Assembly (NCBI RefSeq): GCF_014208105.1
Contig: NZ_JACHMQ010000001.1
Coordinates: 5,580,001 to 5,644,000, forward strand
Length of the DNA: 64,000 bases
DNA from: Actinomadura coerulea
Lineage (GTDB): Bacteria; Actinomycetota; Actinomycetes; Streptosporangiales; Streptosporangiaceae
Direction: 5' to 3'
The stretch's first letter is position 1, and every line of letters begins with the position of its first letter. Below the pieces are notes generated by a model. It did no database searches, was not told the DNA's origin, and worked only from the letters and a program-made list of their open reading frames with translations. Position numbers and translations under genes: made by a program. This document shows, in pieces, positions 15,732 through 24,085 of this stretch.

Positions 15732-15932
15732 TCAGAGGTCGAGGTCCCCGGCCTTCACGCGGGCGAGGAGCCCGGTGAACGCCGTGCGGTCGAGGGGAAT
15801 GTGACCGCTTTCGGGGTTCTTGCTGTCCCGGACACCGATCGTGGTCGGCAGCTTCGCGACCTCCACGCACTCTTGTTGAGAATTGCTGCGACTGCTCTTG
15901 CGCCACCTGGGCCCTGCGAAGTCAGCACTCAT
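15732..15932 (-). CDS. DUF397 protein
   Basis: A 66-residue DUF397 protein with the diagnostic WRKSSRSNSQQECVEVA and VRDSKNPESGHIPLDRTAF. DUF397 proteins are small partners of XRE-type regulators, encoded in pairs by the dozen in streptomycetes and relatives, and may act like antidotes or signal modulators. Its start overlaps the stop of the XRE gene by ATGA, so it is co-translated with it. Confidence 0.95.
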   Translation of the reverse strand: MSADFAGPRWRKSSRSNSQQECVEVAKLPTTIGVRDSKNPESGHIPLDRTAFTGLLARVKAGDLDL

Positions 15933-16813
15933 GGCCCGATCATCTCCCCTGCCCTCTGTCGGAACAATGCCGTGCTGTCCTCCTGCGACAGGGCGACGTC
16001 CGAGATGACCGCGAAAGCCTCGGTGTAGCAGTCGATCTCGTGCGGCTTGTCCAGGTACAAGGCTCCCGTGAAGCCCTGCACATAGACCGTCGGGGGTTCG
16101 TGATTGCGTCCATCACCGGTGGTCGGAAACCGCATGAGGATGAACGGTCCGGTTTCGAGCCCTCGATGCGCTCCCGCCGAGAACGGCACAACGCGGACGG
16201 AGATGTCGGGTCGCTCGTTCGCTTCGGCGAGCCGGTGGAGCTGAGCCGCCATGATCGCCGGTCCGCCCACGGCCCGGCGAACGACGGCCTCGTTCAGGAC
16301 CACCTGGAGGGCCGGGGGCGCTGTGAGGCGGTTCACCAGTGTCTGCCGCCGCATCCGCAACTGCACCAGCCGCTCGATCTCCTCGTCATGCAGGTGCCCG
16401 TTGTTCCTCATGATCGCGCGGGCGTAGTCAGGGGTCTGAAGCAGCCCGGGGACCAGCTCCGGCGAGTACTCCTCTCGACTGATCGCCGCCTCTTCCAGGC
16501 CGATGAACAGATCGAACCCGTCCGGGATCACGTCGCCGTAGGCGTGCCACCAGCCCTTTCCCTTGGTCTCCTTGGCGAGGCCCATCAGGGCGATCTTCAG
16601 TTCCTCGGACGCACCGTACACGCGGCACATGGTCTCCACGTCGTGAGAACGCAGGGACGTTTGGCCGGTCTCGATCCTCCACATCTTTGCTTCGGACCAT
16701 TCGAGCGCTTTCGCCGCGACTTGTACGGTCAAACGCGCATTAGTCCGAAGTTCTCGGAGATACCGGCCGAGTTGCCGCCGGGGGACGGTCGAACCCGTGG
16801 TTGCTTCCGACAC
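15929..16813 (-). CDS. XRE-family regulator with DUF5753 domain
   Basis: A 294-residue regulator: an N-terminal XRE helix-turn-helix (LGRYLRELRTNARLTVQVAAKALEWSEAKMWRIETG) and a C-terminal DUF5753 region (about 100-280: LVPGLLQTPDYARAIM, then YVQGFTGALYLDKP). It forms a two-gene unit with DUF397. The start is an ATG about 8 bases after a GGAGGTGATGTG ribosome site. Target genes are unknown; the divergent small genes at 17227-17813 are candidates. Confidence 0.93.
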   Translation of the reverse strand: MSEATTGSTVPRRQLGRYLRELRTNARLTVQVAAKALEWSEAKMWRIETGQTSLRSHDVETMCRVYGASEELKIALMGLAKETKGKGWWHAYGDVIPDGFDLFIGLEEAAISREEYSPELVPGLLQTPDYARAIMRNNGHLHDEEIERLVQLRMRRQTLVNRLTAPPALQVVLNEAVVRRAVGGPAIMAAQLHRLAEANERPDISVRVVPFSAGAHRGLETGPFILMRFPTTGDGRNHEPPTVYVQGFTGALYLDKPHEIDCYTEAFAVISDVALSQEDSTALFRQRAGEMIGP

Positions 16814-17226
16814 TCACATCACCTCCATCTCGCATCTCGGGGCGGCCTTTCACCCGGAATGAAAGCATCCCCTCGCTCGGTCCGCAACGGGTCTCTGACC
16901 TGCGAAAATTCTCGCGCGTCAATCGATCCGACTGCTTGCGGACCACGCTTTCATAGTGCTCTACTCGGAGTCAGCACGGGAGTGAATCGCGAGAATCCGC
17001 GATCACGGCGAGCCGGACAGGGCGCCCGTTCCGCGCATCGCCACATGAAATGGATCAACAGTCCCCCGCACCAAAAAGAGGCCGATCATGAAATGCGACC
17101 GACGTTCCCCGGGCGGCTCCCGCCGGGCGCCCGGAGCGTGACCCCGTGGGAGCGCACGAACGGACATCCCGAGGGCACCGTTTCCCGCCGCCTCTCCCCG
17201 AGTTAAGCCGAACGCGCGGACCCGCC
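16814..17226. other. Divergent intergenic region, 413 bases
   Basis: It separates the XRE gene from two small plus-strand genes. It is somewhat less GC-rich than its surroundings around 16900-17000, where promoters would be expected. A short run AATCGCGAGAATCCGCGAT near 16984 contains inverted arms (ATCGCG/CGCGAT) and could be an operator for the XRE regulator. No gene is supported. Confidence 0.4.
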
Positions 17227-17517
17227 ATGGTGATCCCGCAACGCGAGCGGATCACCTTTCTCGTCCTTCTCGCGGACGTCCTGGCTCCCTGCGCCGGTGT
17301 GGTGACCGCGTTCGCCGTCATCGAGGGCTTCGCCGTACTCAACGTGATCTCCATGGAGCCGGCGCGGCGCGCCGTGACGGTCGGGTGCCGCTACAGCGGG
17401 CACGGGGCCTGGTGGCTCTACTACGTCCACAGCGGTGAGCTCATCGGACCGGCGAACGACCTGGCCGGAGCGGCACGCCAGATCAGGAACCAGATGGAAG
17501 TGGCGGCCGCGGCATGA
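17227..17517 (+). CDS. Small hypothetical protein with one hydrophobic segment
   Basis: A 96-residue protein beginning MVIPQRERITFLVLLADVLAPCAGVVTAFAVIEGF, so the first 40 residues are largely hydrophobic and could be a membrane or signal segment. The rest reads YSGHGAWWLYYVHSGELIGPANDLAGAARQIRNQM. I do not recognise it. Its stop overlaps the next gene by ATGA, and it is divergent from the XRE/DUF397 pair, an arrangement often seen for the targets of such regulators. The ribosome site is weak. Confidence 0.6.
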   Translation: MVIPQRERITFLVLLADVLAPCAGVVTAFAVIEGFAVLNVISMEPARRAVTVGCRYSGHGAWWLYYVHSGELIGPANDLAGAARQIRNQMEVAAAA

Positions 17518-17813
17518 ATCCGTCGATTCCGGGTGGCCCCGGCGAGGACGGCTCGAAAGGTGCGGCGTTCACGACCACGCTGGGGAATCTGCTGCGAGGT
17601 CAGAAGCTCGCGGTCGAGAACGTCGGCGCTCTGCGCGTGCGTGTGGCGAAGGAGCCGGAGGCGCCCGGCGTGGAGGTCGAATGCCGGCGCCGTGCGAGCG
17701 ACGGCGATCGCTGGTGGTTCGTCCAGGGCGGTGTCTGGATGTGCGAGGCCGACAGCCCTGTCAACGCCGTCGTCCTGGTGAAGGCGGCCCTCGGAACGGA
17801 GGCGGGCGGGTGA
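17514..17813 (+). CDS. Small hypothetical protein
   Basis: A 99-residue soluble protein: TTLGNLLRGQKLAVENVGALRVRVAKEP, then EVECRRRASDGDRWWFVQGGVWMCEAD. It looks like a small beta domain resembling the soluble part of the upstream product (both have W-W/F and end with a helix), so the pair may be related by duplication or act together. No family is recognised. It is coupled by a four-base overlap to the upstream gene. Confidence 0.6.
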   Translation: MNPSIPGGPGEDGSKGAAFTTTLGNLLRGQKLAVENVGALRVRVAKEPEAPGVEVECRRRASDGDRWWFVQGGVWMCEADSPVNAVVLVKAALGTEAGG

Positions 17814-17927
17814 ACGGGCCGATGGGGTAGCGGGCCGGAGGCCATTGGCGCGCCCCGGGGTGTTTTCGATACGTCGACGATAAGTGCCGAGTCGTAGCGT
17901 TCGAGGCACCCACGAAAGGAGGAGCCC

Positions 17928-19223
17928 GTGGCTGAAGATGAGGAATGGGATCGGCGTTCGCTGCTCCGGGGCGCCGCTGTGGTAGCCGGAGCCGCCGCGA
18001 CCGCGCCCCTGCTGAGCGGGGCGGTCGCGGCGCACGCCGACGATGGTGACGCGGACGCGCTGTTCAAGGCCGGGAAGTTCGAGCAGGCAGGCCGTGCCTA
18101 CGAGGAGATCCTCGAAACGGACCCCACGAACGTGCACGCGGCCCGCCAGCGCGGCCATGTGACTCTACTGGTCAACCAGTTCCCGGTCGCCGAGAAATAC
18201 CTCCAAATGGCTCTGAAATTGGCGCCCACCGATAAGGACACCAATCAACTCCTGGGCGACTGCTATATCCGGCAAGACAAATTCTCCCTCTCCGTCCCTC
18301 GCTGGCAGGCGGTCGGCAAGGACGTCTACGCCAAATGGTTCGGGGCGGTTCGCGGCGAGCCGTACCAGGTCCACGGCGACATCGCGCGGCTGCCCTGGCA
18401 GCAGATGGACCCATCACCCCAGGTCGAGGCATCGGTCAACGGCGGACCGCCGAAGCGCTTCATGTTCTACACCGGCGCCCCGTGGCTGGGCATGTCCGCG
18501 GACGTGGCCAGGGAAGCCGGGCTGACCGCCGTGGCCGAGCAGCAGATCGATTACCTGGACGGCACCGCATGGCAGTACTTCGGGGTCCTGGAATCCTTCA
18601 AGCTGGGCGATATCGAGCTGCGCAACATCCCCGTGGAATGGTCGGAGACGGACCAGGCATCGCCCGGAGGCCCCAGCGACGGCCTCATCGGGACGTGGGT
18701 CTTCTACCACTTGCTGACCACCTTCGACTACGCGGGCCGGTCGCTGATCCTGCGCCGTCCGACCCCTGAAGCGAGCGGCAAGGCACGGCGCGGCGCCGCT
18801 CGGGCGGGCACCAGGCCCCTTCCGCTGTGGCTGGGCCATGAGCACGAGCTGTACAGCAGGGGCAGCATCGATGGTTCCGGCTCGCGAGTGATGGGCCTGT
18901 CCATCGGGGGAACCAGTGAGAGCGCCGTGGTCATGCCCGAGGAAACGGCCCGGCGGCTGCGGGTCCGCACCGACTACGACCGCCCGTTGGAGACGTTCGC
19001 GCACAGCCACCCGGCCGTCGCCTACCCCTGCTATCCGAAGGAGATCCGCCTCGGCGACGCCGTCGCCAGGGAGGTCTACTGCGTGGCGAACCCGACCAGT
19101 AGGCCTCCTCGCTCCGGGTTCGACTCGCTGGGCGCCTTCTTCCATCCCTTCTTCAAGCCCTACAACGTCACCCTCGATTTCACCGGCATGAACCTCTACA
19201 TCGTCCGAGGCAAAGCCGCCTGA
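17928..19223 (+). CDS. Tat-exported TPR protein with degenerate retropepsin-like domain
   Basis: A 431-residue secreted protein. A twin-arginine signal (DRRSLLRGAAVVAGAAA) is followed by a TPR-like region (about 45-110: ALFKAGKFEQAGRAYEEILETDP, then NQFPVAEKYLQMALKLAPTD). The remainder resembles an aspartyl-protease-like beta fold (MFYTGAPWLGMSADVAREAGL; LGDIELRNIPVEW; GLIGTWVFYHLLTTFDYAGRSLIL), but the catalytic Asp of the D-T-G motif is Tyr (FYTGA), so it is probably not an active protease. GTG 17928 follows AAGGAGG. It stands alone. Confidence 0.75.
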   Translation: MAEDEEWDRRSLLRGAAVVAGAAATAPLLSGAVAAHADDGDADALFKAGKFEQAGRAYEEILETDPTNVHAARQRGHVTLLVNQFPVAEKYLQMALKLAPTDKDTNQLLGDCYIRQDKFSLSVPRWQAVGKDVYAKWFGAVRGEPYQVHGDIARLPWQQMDPSPQVEASVNGGPPKRFMFYTGAPWLGMSADVAREAGLTAVAEQQIDYLDGTAWQYFGVLESFKLGDIELRNIPVEWSETDQASPGGPSDGLIGTWVFYHLLTTFDYAGRSLILRRPTPEASGKARRGAARAGTRPLPLWLGHEHELYSRGSIDGSGSRVMGLSIGGTSESAVVMPEETARRLRVRTDYDRPLETFAHSHPAVAYPCYPKEIRLGDAVAREVYCVANPTSRPPRSGFDSLGAFFHPFFKPYNVTLDFTGMNLYIVRGKAA

Positions 19224-19281
19224 GCGAGCAAGACGCCCGACCCACGCTCGCCTGTGCGGACGTCCTCGACTCGGCGCCATA

Positions 19282-20297
19282 ATGGCGCGAACTGCCACGA
19301 ACCAGGTGCGCCCGCCGGGCTCGTTCGGGACCGGCGGTTATGCGGGCGCGGGCTGGGAAGACGATCTCTGGTACGTGGCGGTGGACGGGTTGCCCACAGG
19401 GAGTTCAGGGGGAGGTAACAGCCCATCCGGAACGCCTCGGCGCTGTACCCGGACGTCGTGGTCGAGACGAACAGCCGGTGTGGCGGTCCGGGCAGGTCGC
19501 CGGCGTGCGGCAGGCGGCGGCCCGGATCGACCCCAAGACGCGCACCCGTGTCGGCGCCGTGGCGACCGTCGATGACGGTCGCCACGTCCGGTCGGCCCGC
19601 GGGCAGCTACCTGATCAGGCTGACTGCCGTGTCGGGCGCAGCGGTACGTGCCGGTGACGGTCCGCTCGCCGGACACCGCCGGGCGGGTCGTGGTGCTGAA
19701 CGCGACCACCACCTGGCAGGCGTCCAACATGTGGGGCGGCCACGACCTGTACGAGGGGTCGTCCGGGTACGACACCCGGTCCTACGCGGTCAGCTTCGAC
19801 CGTCCCTACGACAGGACCGGCGCGGGCAAGTTCCTGACCTACGAGCAGCCCGCGATCGCTCTGGCCGAGAAGGCAGGTCGTTGTCGCTGGCGTACGCCAC
19901 CGACAACGACCTGCACAGCGATCCCGCCCTGCTCGGCAAGGCGCGCGGCCTGCTCACGCTGGGCCTCGGCCCCGAGGCGGACGTGATCGCCCGCGGCGGC
20001 CCCACGCCGCCGACACTGGAGATCGTCGGACGCTCACCGATCAGCTGCGGGACCGGCAGCGCCGTCCCGCACGCGTCCTACTACACCACCCGCAGCGGCG
20101 CCTGGGTCTTCGCCACTGGCACCATGCGCTGGGTGTGCGTGATGCGGGGACGCGCCTGCGGCCACGGCGTCAACGAGGCGGGCTCCGCGTTCGTCACGCG
20201 GGTGACCGACACGCTCGTCCGGGCGATGGCCGCCGGGCCGCTCGGGCACGGCCATCCGTTCCGCCCCAACCCCAAGGAGCTCGCCGTCGCGCCCTGA
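19282..20297 (+). pseudogene. Decayed N,N-dimethylformamidase-type large-subunit gene
   Basis: Fragments in alternating frames match the family: GSYLIRLTAVSG, then (two bases missing) QRYVPVTVR, TTTWQASNMWGGHDLYEG and SYAVSFDRPYDR, then another shift, LAYATDNDLHSDP, GLLTLG joined directly to LGPEADVI, and finally ISCGTG, ASYYTT, WVFATGTMRWVC and FRPNP at the C-terminus. At least two frameshifts and a large internal deletion after LLTLG are evident; the part that should follow (H-D-E-Y-W and beyond) is gone. No functional product is expected. It lies between an intact Tat-protein gene and a strong terminator. Confidence 0.75.
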
Positions 20298-20379
20298 GGC
20301 ACGCGGCCGCGACCGGGCCCGCGGGACGCTCGCGTCAGGCGGGGCGCGGCGCGAGGGAGTGCCTAGGCATGACGAAGAA

Positions 20380-20430
20380 GGGCCGCCTTGGAGAGAATGC
20401 CGCTCCACCGGTGTGCGCGGCGGCCCTTTT
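20380..20430. terminator. Bidirectional terminator with T-run
   Basis: GGGCCGCC (20380-20387) pairs with GGCGGCCC (20419-20426), followed by TTTT. On the minus strand the same stem ends in CTTCTTC. It closes the convergent small membrane-protein gene whose stop is at 20440. Confidence 0.6.
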
Positions 20431-20439
20431 CCGAAGAGA

Positions 20440-20655
20440 TCAGCGTCCCGCCATGATCGCGATGAGGCCGAAGAAGAGGATCAGCCCGCCGACGATCTCC
20501 CAGAAACCGGGATAGCCGTGCTCCTCCCAGTGGCGGTGCAGGTCATCGCTGTTCCGTCGGCGCCGGTCCTCGGAATCCCAGCGGGAAGACCGTTCCCGCT
20601 GGGATCTGTAGTAGTCGTTCGTTCGCTGCTGATGACGATAATGATCGTCGTGCAT
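20440..20655 (-). CDS. Small single-pass membrane protein
   Basis: A 71-residue protein: 45 very hydrophilic residues rich in His, Arg, Asp and Tyr (MHDDHYRHQQRTNDYYRSQR) and one C-terminal transmembrane helix (IVGGLILFFGLIAIMAG). It has a C-tail-anchored look. A strong GGGAGGG ribosome site precedes the ATG. No family is recognised. A perfect 13-bp inverted repeat lies inside the coding sequence (20575-20605). Confidence 0.7.
   Translation of the reverse strand: MHDDHYRHQQRTNDYYRSQRERSSRWDSEDRRRRNSDDLHRHWEEHGYPGFWEIVGGLILFFGLIAIMAGR
20575..20605. repeat. Perfect 13-bp inverted repeat inside a coding sequence
   Basis: ATCCCAGCGGGAA (20575-20587) and TTCCCGCTGGGAT (20593-20605) flank GACCG. 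It would form a very stable hairpin in the mRNA of the small membrane protein. Confidence 0.85.
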
Positions 20656-20794
20656 TGCCGCCCTCCCCGCTCGTCATTCAAAGCATGACATTCATGCTGA
20701 TCGACTACTAGAGGACCCGAGTGGAATGGCGGTTGATCGGCATTGGAGTCGCCGGCGTTGCCGACTTTCGCCGTCCACAGGGTGTGGACGGGCG

Positions 20795-20830
20795 GAGGCG
20801 CCCCCGAAGGGCGGCCTTCGGGGGCGCCTC
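20795..20830 (-). terminator. Terminator of the Vgb-like gene
   Basis: A perfect 16-bp stem (20795-20810 with 20815-20830) with a 4-base loop begins 17 bases after the stop of the minus-strand gene. Confidence 0.8.
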
Positions 20831-20847
20831 TGGCCGGTGCTCCGGTT

Positions 20848-22737
20848 CTAGCGGCGGGCCTTGACCTTGTAGGTGGCCTTCTTCGGGGCCGGGGTGGGGG
20901 CCTTGGCCGTCTTGCGCGGGGTCTTGCCGGACTTGATGATCTGCCTGAGCTTGGCGGCGACCGGGCCGGACGCGAGGCTCTGCGGGGTGTTGCCCGCGTT
21001 GATCCCGTTGCCCAGGTTGAGGACGCCGGTCAGCTTCATCGAGTTCTGCGAGGCGGGCGACGGCAGGCCCATGAGCTGGTTGATGACGCCGTCGAGCATG
21101 CCGAACGGGCCGCAGCCCCTGGCGGCGGGGACCTCGATCGGCGCCTCCAGGGAGACCGCCGCCGGGACGAAGCCGAGGTGGGGGTCGCCGTTCGGGGAGC
21201 CGGCCAGGAAGTCGGTCGGCAGGCTCGCGTTGATCGGGCCGATGACGCAGGTCGTGCCGAGCAGCTGGTTGTTGAGGTGCACGTTGAGCGGCACCCGCAC
21301 GCCGAGCCCGGTGTCGGTGAGGTAGGCGTGCACCTTGCCGGCCAGCGTCTGGCTGATCGTGAGGCGGTTGACGTCCCACATCGCGGCGGGCGACTTGCCG
21401 AGGATCGGGCCGATCAGCGGGAACTGCCCGATGAGGCCGCCGGGCACCTCCACCTGCTTGGAGATGAGCTGCTGGCCGACCACGGGCGGGTCGAGGACGA
21501 AGTCGCCGGTCTCGTCGGGCGCCCCCAGGGAGCCGGTGATGCGGATGGCACCGCTCGGCAGGCTCTGCCGGAAGGTGCCGATCTTGACGTCGCCGCCGGT
21601 GGTGACCTGCGACTGGCAGAGGGACTCCACCGCGCACTGGTTCTGGAAGCGCGCGGCGGGCGTCGGGCTGCTGCCCGGGGCCCCGGCCGGCACCGCCGGG
21701 TGGGACGTGCCGGACGGCGGGGAGGCCGGGTCGAAGTGCCCGATCAGGCCGCGGCCCGGCTCGGTGAACCACAGGTGCCCGCCGGGGCCGTTGACGATGC
21801 GGGTCGGCGCCGAGAGGGTCGCCGGCAGCGGGTACTCGGCGATCTCGCCGGTGGAGGGGTCGAGGCTGCCGATGTTGCTGGCGGCGGCCTCGGTGAACCA
21901 CAGCCTGCCGTCCCGCGCGACGATGCCGGTCGGGTCGGAGTCGGGGCGCGGCGTGGCGTACTCGGCGACCTCGCCGGTGGCCGGGTCGATGCTGCCGATC
22001 CGGCTGACGCCGGGCTGGGTGAACCAGACCTTGCCGTCCGGGCCTGACGTGATGTCGCCCATGCCCGGGTAGCCCTGGAAGGTGAACGGCGTGTCGTAGG
22101 AGGTGACCTGGCCGGTGGCGGGGTCGAGTCGGCCGATCCGTCCGCTGGTGTCGGTGAACCACACCGCCTGGTCCGGGCCCACGGTGACCGCGTACGGGGA
22201 CAGGCCCGTCGCGTACGCCGTGACGTTCCCGGCCGGGTCGACCCGGCCGATCGTGCCGGCGTACCCGCCGGTGATCCACACCGATCCGTCCGGCCCCGGT
22301 GCGATGCCGTTGACCTGGGCGTTGGCGAAGTTCACCGCACCCGTCACCGGCAGCTCGAACAGCGTCGCGGCGCCGTTGGCCGGGTTCACCCGGCCCACTC
22401 GCGGGACGCTGTAGGACATGTCGGTGAACCAGAGCGCGCCGTCGCTCGCGGCCGTCATCGCGTCCGGGACGCCGACCTGGCCCTGCGAGTTCTCACCGAT
22501 CTTGAACTCGGTGACCTTGCCGTCGGCGCCGACGCGGCCGATCCCACCGGCGTTCGCGGCGTACCAGAGGGTGCCGGACGGCCCGGCGGCGAGCCCGACC
22601 GGCGCGACGTCGGGCACCGGCAGCGCCACCTCGGTCACCTGGCCGTCGGCCGACGCCGGCGGCACCGCCGCGAGCGGGCTGAGACCCAGCACCGCGGCGA
22701 GGGCGAGTGATCCCACCCGTGTACGTCGATGGCGCAT
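20848..22737 (-). CDS. Secreted Vgb-like seven-bladed propeller protein
   Basis: A 629-residue Sec-exported protein (signal LALAAVLGLSPLAAVPPASA). Residues 32-345 are repeated blades of the streptogramin-lyase (Vgb) type: G..GTLWYAANAGGIGRVGADGKVTE-like units such as ALWFTDMS, VWFTDTSGRIGRLDPATGQV and LWFTEAAASNIGSLDPSTGEI. The last 270 residues are a separate domain (VKIGTFRQSLPSGAIRITG) with a basic tail (KTAKAPTPAPKKATYKVKARR) that could bind the envelope. Lyase activity is not implied, since the second domain is not in Vgb. The AGGAGG ribosome site fixes ATG 22737. Confidence 0.8.
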   Translation of the reverse strand: MRHRRTRVGSLALAAVLGLSPLAAVPPASADGQVTEVALPVPDVAPVGLAAGPSGTLWYAANAGGIGRVGADGKVTEFKIGENSQGQVGVPDAMTAASDGALWFTDMSYSVPRVGRVNPANGAATLFELPVTGAVNFANAQVNGIAPGPDGSVWITGGYAGTIGRVDPAGNVTAYATGLSPYAVTVGPDQAVWFTDTSGRIGRLDPATGQVTSYDTPFTFQGYPGMGDITSGPDGKVWFTQPGVSRIGSIDPATGEVAEYATPRPDSDPTGIVARDGRLWFTEAAASNIGSLDPSTGEIAEYPLPATLSAPTRIVNGPGGHLWFTEPGRGLIGHFDPASPPSGTSHPAVPAGAPGSSPTPAARFQNQCAVESLCQSQVTTGGDVKIGTFRQSLPSGAIRITGSLGAPDETGDFVLDPPVVGQQLISKQVEVPGGLIGQFPLIGPILGKSPAAMWDVNRLTISQTLAGKVHAYLTDTGLGVRVPLNVHLNNQLLGTTCVIGPINASLPTDFLAGSPNGDPHLGFVPAAVSLEAPIEVPAARGCGPFGMLDGVINQLMGLPSPASQNSMKLTGVLNLGNGINAGNTPQSLASGPVAAKLRQIIKSGKTPRKTAKAPTPAPKKATYKVKARR

Positions 22738-22786
22738 GCCATCGCCTCCTATGGTTCCTCATCCCCGAAAGCCGACAGGAGTAGCG

Positions 22787-22843
22787 GTGGTCGCGAGGGA
22801 CCACGGTGGCCGCGCGGGACCACGATGATCGTGAAGGACCACG
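22787..22843. repeat. Three tandem 19-bp imperfect repeats
   Basis: Copies are 22787-22805, 22806-22824 and 22825-22843, each ending GGACCACG. The first copy is itself dyadic (GTGGTC/GACCAC). They lie 50-106 bases upstream of the Vgb-like gene and could be a multi-site operator. Confidence 0.65.
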
Positions 22844-22939
22844 GGGGCCAATAGAAACGCTGGAGTGTCCAGAGTCAAGCAAGATCGTCAGAACGGGCCG
22901 CTACCGGCCAACCGGTACACGGGAACGTTCCGGGACGCA

Positions 22940-22972
22940 TCTCCGGGCGCGGACCACGTCCGCGCCCGGAGA
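22940..22972. terminator. 15-bp perfect hairpin
   Basis: The arms 22940-22954 and 22958-22972 pair perfectly around a 3-base loop. With the neighbouring hairpin it may form a tandem terminator for the secreted-protein gene upstream on the minus strand. Confidence 0.5.
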
Positions 22973-22988
22973 CGTCCCCCGGACAGGC

Positions 22989-23024
22989 GGCGAGCCGGAA
23001 ACGCGTCGGCGTTTCCGGCTCGCC
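22989..23024 (-). terminator. 16-bp perfect hairpin after the secreted-protein gene
   Basis: The arms 22989-23004 and 23009-23024 pair perfectly with a GTCG loop, about 60 bases after the stop at 23087. No T-run is present. Confidence 0.65.
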
Positions 23025-23086
23025 TAGGCGGTGCGGAGGGCCGGGGGTGGGCGGCCTCCGCGGTCGTGTGCGCGGATATCAGGGGG

Positions 23087-23719
23087 TCACGGCGAGGTGA
23101 CGTTGATCTGCGGGAAGGTCAGGCTGCTGTTCTTGACGATGTAGGCGCCGTTCAGCGAGGCGGAGTCCCCGTTGTGCGCGATGCCGAGGCAGCCCGCGGT
23201 GACGTTGCTGACCGTGAGCCCGCTGCCGGTGGCCGTCAGCTTGCCGGTGCCGTTGGTGTAGGTGCCGGCCGCCGTGCCGGCGATGTCCAGCTGGCAGAGG
23301 CCTCCGGCCGCCGAGGCGTGCGCGGAGATGCCGCTCAGGCTGCCCGGGGTGACGCCCCCCGTCGAGGTGGCCCCCGTGACGTTCACCTTCCAGGGAAGGG
23401 CCTTCGGCGTCACCGTGAACGAGAACCCGCCGCCGTTGCAGTTGGTGAACGAGATCGCGCTGATCGTTCCGACCTGGAGCGGCGAGGCGCCGCTCTTGGT
23501 CCCGTTCGGGATGCTGCCGGAGCCGGTGGACGCGGTGCAGGTCACCGAGATGCCGGTGCTGGTGTCGGTGATGACGAGGTTGCCGGAGTTCGTGGCGGTC
23601 ACCGAGCCGCCGTTCGTCACGGTCGCGGTGAGGTTGGCCGCGTGGGCCGGGGCGGCGAGGAACAGGGCGAGCGCGGAGGCGCTCGTGGCGGCGAGGGCCG
23701 CAGAGGTGATCTTGCGCAC
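23087..23719 (-). CDS. Small secreted protein, Ser/Thr/Gly-rich
   Basis: A 210-residue exported protein with a classic Sec signal (MRKITSAALAATSASALALFLAAPAHA). The mature part is rich in Thr, Gly, Ser and Asn and predicted all-beta (LTATVTNGGSVTATNSGNLV), with four cysteines (VTCTAS, FTNCNG, LCQLDI, AGCLGI) that could form two disulfides. Similar actinobacterial secreted proteins of unknown role occur on the cell surface. GTG 23719 follows AGGAAAGG. It has its own terminator and stands alone. Confidence 0.75.
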   Translation of the reverse strand: MRKITSAALAATSASALALFLAAPAHAANLTATVTNGGSVTATNSGNLVITDTSTGISVTCTASTGSGSIPNGTKSGASPLQVGTISAISFTNCNGGGFSFTVTPKALPWKVNVTGATSTGGVTPGSLSGISAHASAAGGLCQLDIAGTAAGTYTNGTGKLTATGSGLTVSNVTAGCLGIAHNGDSASLNGAYIVKNSSLTFPQINVTSP

Positions 23720-24085
23720 GGGAATGACCTTTCCTGGGGGTGGACCGGGTGCCTGGGGACGGGCACGGGCCTTCCTGCGTGGGTGGGTGTGAGCTCACCA
23801 TTCACCTACTAGCCGGTACGGTAAGCGGAGATTTTCACGGCGGACAAGGTTCGGACGCGGAGCCGACGCCGATTCCGGCAAGGTCTGTCAACGGATGAGT
23901 AAATCGCTTCGCCGAGTTTGTGCGCCGATGAGGAGACGCCGGGGGCGTTGAAGCGGTCAGACCGGAATGCGCCATTGAGGATCGCCGATACCGGCGGCGC
24001 CGTCGGCTCACCGCAGCGAGAGCCTTCCTGCGACCCTATTGCTTTTCCACGCCGCCGTTCCGGGACCTTTCCGACCAGGAATCCC
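23720..24085. other. Divergent intergenic region, 366 bases
   Basis: It separates the secreted-protein gene from the first PucR-type regulator and must hold both promoters. It is less GC-rich at 23800-23900 than its flanks. I find no certain -35/-10 pair or palindrome, and no gene. Confidence 0.45.

Larger units (their letters stand above)
22738..23086. other. Intergenic region, 349 bases, with repeats and two large hairpins
   Basis: It holds the upstream region of the Vgb-like gene with three 19-bp repeats (22787-22843) and two very stable hairpins at 22940-22972 and 22989-23024. No gene is supported. Confidence 0.7.

Noticed and set aside
22940..23024. A small RNA gene made of the two stacked hairpins
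   Set aside because: They follow a stop codon on the minus strand at terminator distance, no promoter was seen between, and terminators explain them.
24062..24076. A third DosR-like box (GGGACCTTTCCGACC) before the PucR genes
   Set aside because: It lacks the G and CCCT of the right half, so the match is only to the left half-site.
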